A stretch of DNA of 7,790 nucleotides from Bacteroidales bacterium UBA1736 (GTDB taxonomy: Bacteria; Bacteroidota; Bacteroidia; Bacteroidales; UBA932). A model generated the notes under the pieces. It was not told where the DNA came from and did no database searches. It saw nothing but the letters and a program-made list of their open reading frames with translations. Shown here piece by piece: positions 1-6,425 of the stretch. The stretch spans positions 1-7,790 of the forward strand of contig DCIC01000098.1 in assembly GCA_002315825.1 (NCBI GenBank), in the 5' to 3' direction. How positions within the stretch are numbered: the first letter of the stretch is position 1; every line of letters begins with the position of its first letter. Position numbers and translations under genes: made by a program.

Positions 1-72
1 CTTGATTTGCAGCAATTTCTCCATAATTCGCGGCCCGGGATGGAAAAGATGAACAGCCTGATGCCGGAATGA
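1..72 (+). CDS. Possible 3' end of an upstream gene (partial, tentative)
   Basis: Frame 1 is open from the window edge to a TGA at 70-72, giving 23 residues that end in NSLMPE. Plus frame 2 stops near 52 and plus frame 3 stops at once, so this is the longest plus-strand frame at the edge. A gene ending here would converge on the minus-strand rhamnosidase, with the large hairpin at 124-215 between them acting as a terminator for both. The frame is too short to identify a family. The main alternative is a minus-strand gene starting at the ATG whose complement is 22-24 (reading MEKLLQIK) and leaving the window leftwards. The sequence here does not decide between the two. Confidence 0.35.
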   Translation, partial: LDLQQFLHNSRPGMEKMNSLMPE

Positions 73-123
73 CAATAATTGACCTGAACCGGGGGAGACT
101 GCCCAGAACCAAGGGGATGGGTA
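73..123. other. Non-coding spacer
   Basis: This lies between the tentative stop at 72 and the palindromic element at 124. It is G-rich on the plus strand, with runs at about 91-95 and 113-116. I see no promoter, RNA gene or repeat that I can support here. Confidence 0.4.
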
Positions 124-215
124 AAAAGGAAGAAGTATGTATTGCGGGAGCATTGGCCCCGAAAAGGGGACCCACGAAGTGGGGAGGACTCCCGCAATAC
201 ATACTTCTTCCTTTT
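124..215. repeat. Nested palindromic element: 27-bp perfect inverted repeat enclosing two hairpins
   Basis: Positions 124-150 are perfectly complementary to 189-215 over 27 bp, with no mismatch or bulge. The 38-nt interior holds two more hairpins. One is CCCC (157-160) with GGGG (166-169) around a GAAAA loop. The other is CCCAC (171-175) with GTGGG (179-183) around a GAA triloop. Short purine-rich linkers (151-156, 170, 184-188) join them, so the predicted fold is a three-way junction. Such a regular cruciform in an intergenic gap is more elaborate than an ordinary terminator. It could be a REP- or MITE-like dispersed element, a structured small RNA, or an elaborate bidirectional terminator. 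The fold comes from pairing by eye. Copy number in the genome cannot be seen from this window. Confidence 0.85.
124..215 (-). terminator. Probable bidirectional transcription terminator
   Basis: The hairpin begins 4 nt after the rhamnosidase stop codon (minus strand, stop at 220-222). The minus-strand transcript reads through the 27-bp stem into a T-run (complement of 123-127), as expected for an intrinsic terminator. The plus-strand transcript ends the stem with TTTTATTATT, so it could also terminate any gene arriving from the left. The stem is far longer than the usual 7-12 bp and the apex is branched, so termination may not be its only function. Confidence 0.6.
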
Positions 216-219
216 ATTA

Positions 220-2817
220 TTACTTCTCGACAGTGTAAGTGCCTGCCTGATACTCCTTGGCCTCGGTCTCGCCGGGGAGAGTGACAGAAGCCGTAGCACC
301 CTCAGGAACAGTGAATGTCCAGACACACTTCTCACCCTCATACTTCCACTCACTCCTGATCACACCTGCTGCAGACTTATACTCAGCCTTGAGAGATCCC
401 AGTCTCTTGTCAAAGACAGGCTTCATAATGATATGCTTGAATCCCGGAACTGCGACATCAGCAGCAATACCTGCGGCAGTCTCCCAAATCCACGCACAGA
501 CACAACCATAAGCATAATGGTTGAAACTGTTCATACCCTTGGGCCCCATACCCTTCTCAATCATATAACTGTTCCAACGCTCCCAGATAGTTGTCGCTCC
601 ATTGTCAACAGAATAAAGCCAACTTGGATTCTTACGCTGGAAAAGAAGCTCATAAGCAATATCCACCATACCATTTTCCGTAAGAGTTGACATAAGGATG
701 GACGTCCCCAGGAAACCTGTCTGCAGACAATTGTCATGATCGGCAAAATTCTGACGCAAGCGGGCGATCATATTATCCTTAGCTTCACCTTCCACGATAC
801 CATTTTTCAGAGCAAAGAGAGCGGGAGTCTGCATAGTATTCAAAACCTCGGTCTTGAAAGAACCGTCAGCATTGAGGAAAGCATCCTTGAGATAAGACTT
901 CGCCCTGACAACCATATCCTCATATTTCTGAACATCCCTGCCTGTGGCAGCTGCCATATCACGCATCAAAGAAGCATTTATTGCCCAATATGAAGCCCCA
1001 AGATAATTCCAGTAAGCGATAGCTTCCGGACGCGGAGCCCTATGTCCATTGGTTGACTCAAAAGCCAGTCCCCCGCAAGTCTCGAGAGCCTCATAGCTGA
1101 GCCAGTCAGCCCACTGATAATTGCCATTCTCAGCGCTCAATGCAACGTGGTCATACTTCGTGTCGTCAATATGATTGATGAAGCGCTCCATAGCCTCCCA
1201 GTTCTCGTCAATGATAGACTTGTCACCGAACTGCTTCCACACTGTCCAAGGCACAATGATACCTGCATCGGCCCAACCGAGACGCATCATCGAAGTAGGC
1301 TCGGCACCATACTGACCGAAAGGAGCCACGCCGGGGAATCCGCCGAACTCACTCTGAGTGTCGCGCATATCACGCATCCACTTATGGAAGAAATTGTCTG
1401 TATTGGCAAAGAAAGTACCTGTCTCAGTGAATACCTGTGTGTCAGCAGTCCATCCGAGTCTCTCGTTGCGCTGAGGACAGTCAGTGGTGACAGAGAGATA
1501 ATTGGACCTCTGTCCCCATATAGTATTGGAAATGAGCTTGTTCACTAAGTCATTTCCGGTAGTGATGGTACCGGACTCCATCTCCTTGGAGATAGAAGTC
1601 ACAGGAATCGAATTGACAGACTTGATGCGGACCTCGTCAGTCGCAGTTACAGAGATGAGACGATATCCGAAGAAAGTGAAATGAGGATAATAAGCGACAT
1701 AATCCTTGTTCTCCGCAAAAATATAGTCCAGACTCATACCTGACTCTGGGATACGGAGATTGGTCCTGTGGCAGCTGCCTTCGGGACCGTCCATACCGCG
1801 GCTCTTCTGACCGTTGCCGTCATTTAGAAGCTCGGAAGGAAGACAAGTCAGCTGAGTGCCAGCCTTGGCTTTGAATACAAAAGAAGGAACACCTGCACAG
1901 TTCTGACCGAAGTCCACGACAAGAGTCTGACCGGGCAGCACGACCATTTCTTCTCCATTGGCAAATTCTTTGGTAATGATAACCTTACCATATGCATCTT
2001 CGCTTGCGCCCTCGACACCTTCCCATACATAAGACTTAATAGGAGCGATACTCAGATCCTCACGCAGATAAATCTCGGCACCGTTGGAAGGCAGAATCTC
2101 GCCATTGAACTCGCAGTTCTTCTCGGGAGCGGAGAGCATCTGAATTGTCTCGTAACCGGGGAGCTCCCTTGCATCATAGATCTCACCGTCAAAGATGTCG
2201 GCGTGCTTTACTGGACCTGCGATGCCGGCTTTCCAATTGGCAGTGTCAGTCCCATACAATTTCTTGCTTCCGTCAGTGAAAGTGAGCTCGAGCACAGAAC
2301 GGAACGCACACTTCTTGCCGAAGAACCCCTCATTGCCCGCAGGGGTGATAATCTTGTCAGCCCACCAGCCCGGAGTCACCTGTGCTGAAAGCACATTCTC
2401 TGCACCTGCCTTAGTGTTGAAAGCGGCGGTAATGTCATAAGTAAAAGACCTTCTGGTCTTCTCATAGTGAGTGAAACCCGGCTTGAGAATCTCAGCGCCA
2501 ACGGTCTGACCGTTGATGTAAATCTCATAAACGCCCAGGCCTGTTGTCATCCATTTTGCCGAGCTTACCTGCGCATCATTTTTGACGGTGCTGACAAACC
2601 AGCTCGCTCCGTCAGCAGCGCGGTTGTTGGTCTCTGCAGTGGTAATACCTGTAATTACCTCAGCGTCAGCGGCTGATATCCATTCTGAATTGGCCCAGGC
2701 AGCATCCTCAAGAGCATCCACTCTTGTTCCGACATTGGAAGGGGCGGGTGAACCGCATCCTGCGAGCACACAGACAGTGGCGGCGGATGCGATAATCGTG
2801 AAGAAATGTTTATTCAT
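220..2817 (-). CDS. Alpha-L-rhamnosidase, GH78 family, lipoprotein
   Basis: An 865-residue enzyme predicted to release terminal alpha-L-rhamnose from plant glycans or glycosides by an inverting mechanism. Residues 1-21 form a lipoprotein signal with lipobox LAGC and lipidated Cys21. No acidic run follows the Cys, so surface export is not obvious and it may stay in the periplasm (inference). An N-terminal beta-sandwich spans about 75-250. The rhamnosidase beta domain includes DFGQNCAGV at 302-310. The alpha/alpha-barrel spans about 410-785 and a C-terminal beta domain follows to the end. The GH78 signature DCPQRNERLGWTAD lies at 446-459, with Glu452 the likely general acid. Glu746 in the TTIWERW stretch is the likely general base. 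Length is normal for the family and the frame is intact. The gene is divergent from the peptidase/glycosidase operon. Exact linkage specificity cannot be told. Confidence 0.93.
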   Translation of the reverse strand: MNKHFFTIIASAATVCVLAGCGSPAPSNVGTRVDALEDAAWANSEWISAADAEVITGITTAETNNRAADGASWFVSTVKNDAQVSSAKWMTTGLGVYEIYINGQTVGAEILKPGFTHYEKTRRSFTYDITAAFNTKAGAENVLSAQVTPGWWADKIITPAGNEGFFGKKCAFRSVLELTFTDGSKKLYGTDTANWKAGIAGPVKHADIFDGEIYDARELPGYETIQMLSAPEKNCEFNGEILPSNGAEIYLREDLSIAPIKSYVWEGVEGASEDAYGKVIITKEFANGEEMVVLPGQTLVVDFGQNCAGVPSFVFKAKAGTQLTCLPSELLNDGNGQKSRGMDGPEGSCHRTNLRIPESGMSLDYIFAENKDYVAYYPHFTFFGYRLISVTATDEVRIKSVNSIPVTSISKEMESGTITTGNDLVNKLISNTIWGQRSNYLSVTTDCPQRNERLGWTADTQVFTETGTFFANTDNFFHKWMRDMRDTQSEFGGFPGVAPFGQYGAEPTSMMRLGWADAGIIVPWTVWKQFGDKSIIDENWEAMERFINHIDDTKYDHVALSAENGNYQWADWLSYEALETCGGLAFESTNGHRAPRPEAIAYWNYLGASYWAINASLMRDMAAATGRDVQKYEDMVVRAKSYLKDAFLNADGSFKTEVLNTMQTPALFALKNGIVEGEAKDNMIARLRQNFADHDNCLQTGFLGTSILMSTLTENGMVDIAYELLFQRKNPSWLYSVDNGATTIWERWNSYMIEKGMGPKGMNSFNHYAYGCVCAWIWETAAGIAADVAVPGFKHIIMKPVFDKRLGSLKAEYKSAAGVIRSEWKYEGEKCVWTFTVPEGATASVTLPGETEAKEYQAGTYTVEK

Positions 2818-2829
2818 TGTATTATAGTG

Positions 2830-2843
2830 TTGATGATAATCAA
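2830..2843. repeat. Short palindrome in the rhamnosidase leader
   Basis: TTGAT (2830-2834) and ATCAA (2839-2843) form a 5-bp inverted repeat around GATA. It lies between the candidate -7 box and the rhamnosidase start, where an operator could act. A 5-bp arm in AT-rich DNA may be chance. Confidence 0.25.
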
Positions 2844-2851
2844 TCGGTTTG

Positions 2852-2859
2852 TAAAGATA
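2852..2859 (-). promoter_or_regulatory. Candidate -7 box for the rhamnosidase gene
   Basis: On the minus strand these bases read TATCTTTA, one base off the Bacteroidota -7 consensus TAnnTTTG. It sits 34 nt upstream of the ATG, giving a leader of roughly 30 nt. I found no convincing TTTG at the usual -33 distance, so the assignment is tentative. Confidence 0.35.
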
Positions 2860-2882
2860 ATTCTAATTTCCGAAATGTTAGT

Positions 2883-2890
2883 TAAATTTG
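2883..2890 (+). promoter_or_regulatory. Candidate -7 box for the peptidase-glycosidase operon
   Basis: TAAATTTG matches the Bacteroidota TAnnTTTG consensus exactly and lies 32 nt before the chosen peptidase ATG. The nearest upstream TTTG (2848-2851) is 31 nt away, longer than the usual spacing of about 17-23, so the -33 element is missing or weak. Transcription would start near 2895. Confidence 0.35.
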
Positions 2891-2922
2891 TGAGTTATGA
2901 AACCAAGCATAAAATATCAGAT

Positions 2923-4275
2923 ATGAAGAGCTACATAGAAGAAAACAAAACAAGGTTCTACGAAGAATTGTTCAGCCTCCTTCGCATCCCTTCCGTCAGC
3001 GCAAGCAAAGAACACAAAGAAGATATGCTGCGCTGCGCTCGCAGACTTGCCGAGCTCCTCAAACAGGCCGGTGCAGACAGAGCGGAGGTGATGCCCACGA
3101 GTGGCAATCCGGTAGTATTCGGCGAAAAAATAATCAGCCCCACTGCCAGAACAGTGCTGGTATATGGCCATTATGACGTCCAGCCTGCCGAGCCTCTTGA
3201 CAAATGGAACACCGACCCCTTTGAGCCCGTGATTCACGACGGCGCCATTTGGGGAAGGGGAGCGAACGATGACAAAGGCCAATTGTTTATGCATATCAAG
3301 GCCTTCGAATTTATGCTTCGCACCGGAGAACTGCGCCACAACGTCAAATTCATATTCGAAGGCGAGGAAGAAATCTCAAGCCCCTCCCTTCCATCCTGGA
3401 TGGAGCAGAATAAGGAACTTCTCAAAGCCGACATCTGCCTAGTGTCAGACACGACCTTCATATCCGAGAAAGTCCCTTCCATCAATTGCGGAATGCGAGG
3501 ACTCTCATACCTGGAAGTCAAGGTGACAGGGCCCAACAAGGACCTTCACAGCGGACACTACGGCGGAGCCGTGGCCAATCCGATCAATACCCTCTGCGAT
3601 ATGATTTCCTCCCTCATTGACAAAGACGGAAGAGTCACTGTCAAAGGATTCTATGATGATGTCGAGGAGCTGTCAGAGGAGGACAGGTCCCAGCTGGCAA
3701 GAGCTCCCTTTGATATCGACGAATACAAAGCCTTTCTGGATATTGATGAAGTCAAAGGAGAAAAAGGATACACCACGCTCGAGCGCACCGGCATCCGCCC
3801 TTGTCTCGACGTCTGCGGAATCTGGGGCGGCTATACAGGTGAAGGCGCCAAGACGGTCCTCCCTTCCGAAGCTCACGCAAAGATATCAATGAGACTCGTG
3901 CCCAATCAGCTCAGTTCCAAGATAACAAAGCTATTTGTCGAGCATTTCAAATCCATTGCGCCCCCATACGTCAAAGTGGAAGTCAAGCCCTGCGAAGGAG
4001 GCGACGGCTTTCTCATCCCAATCACATCCGATGCATACAAAGCTGCATCAAGAGCGATGGGTGAGGTGTACGGCATTGAGCCTGTGCCCAGCAGGGGCGG
4101 CGGCAGCATCGCAGTTCTCGCCGAGATGCAGAAAATCCTCGGAATCGATCCCCTCCTGATGGGCTTCGGTCTTGAGAGAGACACAATCCATTCTCCTAAT
4201 GAAAGTTATCTCCTCTCCCAGCTATTCAACGGGATGGAATCAATAGCACTGTTCTATAAATACTATTCGGAATGA
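2923..4275 (+). CDS. M20 family metallopeptidase, probable cytosolic dipeptidase
   Basis: A 450-residue di-metal peptidase of the ArgE/DapE/carnosinase-like group, probably hydrolysing dipeptides in the cytosol; no signal peptide is seen. Metal-site motifs are all present. GHYDVQP holds His83; GRGANDDKG holds the bridging Asp116. FEGEEEISSP holds the catalytic base and a ligand, probably Glu149 and Glu150 by the family EGxEE pattern. Asp176 lies in VSDTT and His423 in TIHSPNE. The inserted dimerisation domain (about 190-315) carries DLHSGHYGG at 207-215. The frame stays open upstream to 2806, but those starts would overlap the divergent rhamnosidase start and add a non-conserved AT-rich leader. 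The ATG at 2923 gives the usual family N-terminus (MKSYIEENK). The stop overlaps the next gene by ATGA. Substrate is not determined; Xaa-His or general dipeptides are plausible. Confidence 0.9.
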   Translation: MKSYIEENKTRFYEELFSLLRIPSVSASKEHKEDMLRCARRLAELLKQAGADRAEVMPTSGNPVVFGEKIISPTARTVLVYGHYDVQPAEPLDKWNTDPFEPVIHDGAIWGRGANDDKGQLFMHIKAFEFMLRTGELRHNVKFIFEGEEEISSPSLPSWMEQNKELLKADICLVSDTTFISEKVPSINCGMRGLSYLEVKVTGPNKDLHSGHYGGAVANPINTLCDMISSLIDKDGRVTVKGFYDDVEELSEEDRSQLARAPFDIDEYKAFLDIDEVKGEKGYTTLERTGIRPCLDVCGIWGGYTGEGAKTVLPSEAHAKISMRLVPNQLSSKITKLFVEHFKSIAPPYVKVEVKPCEGGDGFLIPITSDAYKAASRAMGEVYGIEPVPSRGGGSIAVLAEMQKILGIDPLLMGFGLERDTIHSPNESYLLSQLFNGMESIALFYKYYSE

Positions 4276-6281
4276 AAAAGATCAGCACAATCCTTATCAC
4301 CATTGCCATAATCTGTTGTGCAGCATTAAGCGCATCGGCAAAGCCTTCAAGACATATCGATAAATATCCCTTGATCGGAGCACAGATATTCGTTGAGCCC
4401 GGACAGAGTGATGAGCAGATTGATTCCTTCTTCGCGGCGATGGAAAAAGCCGGAATGGAAGTGGGGCGCATCAGACTCTTCGGTGTACACGTGCTCAAAC
4501 CGGACGGCAGCTATGATTTCAGTCTGTATGACAAGGCCTTCGACGCCGCCGCAAGGCACCACGTGAGGATGTTCATCACACTGTTCCCTCCTACAGACGA
4601 GCTTAGCGACGTGGGCGGATTCAAGTTTCCCCGTACCCGGGAGCACCTCGAGCAGATACTGGACTACACCCGCCAGAGCGTAAACCATTTCAAGTCACAT
4701 CCCGCCACTTACTGCTGGGTGCTTCAGAATGAGCCCGGTCTGGGAGGCCCCATCAACCCCTCATCAACCCCGCTCGCAGATGAAATGTTTGAAAGCTTCT
4801 GCAAGGAGAATCCTTACGTGCGGGATTCCTGGCTCAAGGGAGATTTCCGCAGGGAGCAGTTCACCCGCGTCTATACCACCTGGTACCTCAAGACCATTGC
4901 GGACCTTGTCAAGGAATGCGACCCTCTCCACGGGCGTCATATCAATCCCCATCAGATCCTTGGGACCCTCCCCGAATACGAATTCGACAAATTTGACTTC
5001 CTTACTTCGCTGGGCAGCTCAATGCACCTCAGCTGGCATTTTTCCTATTTCAATAGGGATGAGTATCAGGGGGGAATTGCCTTGATGTCCGATATCATCC
5101 ATACGGCAGCCTCGGACAAGGGTGCGTGGGTTACGGAAATGCAGGGAGGCCCTGTGACCGCCAGCGGAAACACAGTCCTCTGTCCCAGCCCGATGGAGAT
5201 GAAAATGAATATATGGACAGCCATCTGCTCTGGTATGGACGGAGTCCTTTTCTGGACCCTCAATGCCAGAAGGTCGGTTCAGGAAGCGGGGGAGTGGGCT
5301 TTGCTCGAATTTACAGGCGACCCCAGCGAGAGAATGCAGGCTGCTGCTCAGACAATAAGTGAAATCACCGAGCATAAAGCCTTCTTCGATGCGGCGGAGC
5401 CTGAGAAATCAGAAGTGGCTATCCTGTACAATAAAGAATCCTTCTGGATCCAGTCCAGAAATGCCATAATCTCAAATGACAAGGAGAATGCAGGCAGAGG
5501 AGGCGGAGTTGTCGCACAGTCAATGGCAAGCTGCTACACGACCCTCAGCTCTATGGGCCTCTCGCCCAGAGTCGCGGATATGGATCTTACTGACTTCGAG
5601 GGTATCCGTTACATAATCCTGCCCGATATGGTAAGTCTGACAGATGCCCAGATATCCAAGCTCGAAGGATTTGTCAAAAAGGGCGGAGTCCTGCTGCTGA
5701 GCGGAATGACAGGCTATTATGATGAAAATATGTCCTGCCGCTTTATGGAACCCTCGCCGCTTGACCCTCTGACCGGGGCGAGGATGAGAGAGTTTGCAGT
5801 GGGGGAACCCTATCATCTGCTTTCCTGCGGTATCTACAACCACATCTGGATGGGAAAACTCAAACCCGTCACGGCGACAAGCCTTTTGTGCGAAGGTGAG
5901 GACTGCATAGCTACGGAGCACAAGTATGGAGCGGGGCGCGTAATATGGTTCCCGTCAATGATAGAGCTCGGAGCCTGGCATACCAAGGCTGAATGCACTG
6001 ACGGCGCAGAGGGTCTCAGGCGCTTCTACTCCAGCGTCCTTGCGCCCTTGTCGCAGGGCAACGGCATTTATCTTGAAGAGCCTTGCAAGGGAATCGTGAT
6101 CCGTACTTTGAAGTCCGGCAGCAAAAGAATGAGTCTGGTAATCAATAAGAACGAGTCTGACGTGGCTCTACGGGTCCACGGAGTGCCTTCAACAGCTCAG
6201 CTCGTAAGCGGAGATGCCGCCTTTGTAAAGGACGGCACTATGAGACTCAATGGCAATACTTATGCCCTCCTTTTTTATTAA
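4272..6281 (+). CDS. Secreted beta-galactosidase-like glycoside hydrolase, GH42-like
   Basis: A 669-residue retaining glycosidase with a Sec signal peptide (residues 1-23, cleavage after ASA), so it acts in the periplasm or outside. A GH-A type (beta/alpha)8 barrel spans about 32-375. WVLQNEPG at 149-156 supplies the acid/base Glu154. GAWVTEMQGG at 284-293 supplies the probable nucleophile Glu289. The following stretch (about 380-590) resembles the GH42 trimerisation domain: it opens with EVAILYNKES and has a helix then KKGGVLLLSG at 469-478. A small C-terminal beta domain ends the protein. I see no CxCxxC-type cysteine cluster like the zinc site of some thermophile GH42 enzymes. The start overlaps the peptidase stop (ATGA), suggesting coupled translation. 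Beta-galactosidase activity is a family inference; another beta-glycoside such as a galactan side chain is possible. Confidence 0.8.
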   Translation: MKKISTILITIAIICCAALSASAKPSRHIDKYPLIGAQIFVEPGQSDEQIDSFFAAMEKAGMEVGRIRLFGVHVLKPDGSYDFSLYDKAFDAAARHHVRMFITLFPPTDELSDVGGFKFPRTREHLEQILDYTRQSVNHFKSHPATYCWVLQNEPGLGGPINPSSTPLADEMFESFCKENPYVRDSWLKGDFRREQFTRVYTTWYLKTIADLVKECDPLHGRHINPHQILGTLPEYEFDKFDFLTSLGSSMHLSWHFSYFNRDEYQGGIALMSDIIHTAASDKGAWVTEMQGGPVTASGNTVLCPSPMEMKMNIWTAICSGMDGVLFWTLNARRSVQEAGEWALLEFTGDPSERMQAAAQTISEITEHKAFFDAAEPEKSEVAILYNKESFWIQSRNAIISNDKENAGRGGGVVAQSMASCYTTLSSMGLSPRVADMDLTDFEGIRYIILPDMVSLTDAQISKLEGFVKKGGVLLLSGMTGYYDENMSCRFMEPSPLDPLTGARMREFAVGEPYHLLSCGIYNHIWMGKLKPVTATSLLCEGEDCIATEHKYGAGRVIWFPSMIELGAWHTKAECTDGAEGLRRFYSSVLAPLSQGNGIYLEEPCKGIVIRTLKSGSKRMSLVINKNESDVALRVHGVPSTAQLVSGDAAFVKDGTMRLNGNTYALLFY

Positions 6282-6290
6282 GTCATTCTT

Positions 6291-6337
6291 AAAAAATAAC
6301 TTGGTAATCTTTGTGAATCTTTACCAACTTATTTTTT
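6291..6337 (+). terminator. Intrinsic terminator after the glycosidase operon
   Basis: Positions 6291-6307 pair with 6321-6337 over 17 positions with a single mismatch (C6300 against C6328), around a 13-nt loop. The right arm ends in TTATTTTTT, the U-tract, mirrored by an A-run on the left, so it could work on both strands. It starts 9 nt after the glycosidase stop and separates that operon from the signalling genes. Confidence 0.85.
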
Positions 6338-6353
6338 CATCATTCCTAAAACA

Positions 6354-6382
6354 TTTGTAATTGAGAAAAAATCTTATCTTTG
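6354..6382 (+). promoter_or_regulatory. Bacteroidota-type promoter of the regulator-phosphatase gene
   Basis: TTTG at 6354-6357 (-33 element) and TATCTTTG at 6375-6382 (-7 element, exact TAnnTTTG) are 17 nt apart, at the short end of the accepted range for this phylum. Transcription would start near 6387, leaving a leader of about 38 nt before the ATG at 6426. The leader is A-rich (AAAACGCAAAAAT before the start) and lacks a Shine-Dalgarno sequence, which is normal for the phylum. Confidence 0.7.
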
Positions 6383-6388
6383 TAATTG
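6354..6388 (+). repeat. Pair of 10-bp direct repeats across the promoter
   Basis: TTTGTAATTG occurs exactly at 6354-6363 and again at 6379-6388, a period of 25 bp. The first copy contains the -33 TTTG and the second contains the TTTG of the -7 box. Similarity stops at both edges. It may be an operator pair bound on nearly one DNA face, or a by-product of the two TTTG elements having similar flanks. Confidence 0.6.
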
Positions 6389-6425
6389 GGATATTATTTG
6401 AAATCTAAACATAAAACGCAAAAAT

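Noticed and set aside
124..215. CRISPR repeat or attachment site interpretation of the palindrome
   Set aside because: There is only one inverted-repeat unit, with no regularly spaced direct repeats and spacers, and no integrase or cas gene nearby.
142..690. A 182-codon plus-strand frame across the palindrome and the rhamnosidase 3' end
   Set aside because: It runs through the hairpin element and antisense to the conserved C-terminal part of the rhamnosidase, with no family resemblance and no promoter.
2806..2922. N-terminal extension of the M20 peptidase to an ATG at 2806
   Set aside because: It would overlap the rhamnosidase start codon and occupy the whole promoter region. The added 39 residues are not like the M20 N-terminus, and the ATG at 2923 gives the normal family start.
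2917..3339. Minus-strand frame of 140 codons opposite the peptidase start
   Set aside because: It is antisense to the metal-binding motifs of the M20 enzyme and reads as a shadow translation with no domain.
5520..5921. Minus-strand frame of 133 codons inside the glycosidase
   Set aside because: It is antisense to the trimerisation-like domain, with no recognisable motif and no promoter or leader of its own.
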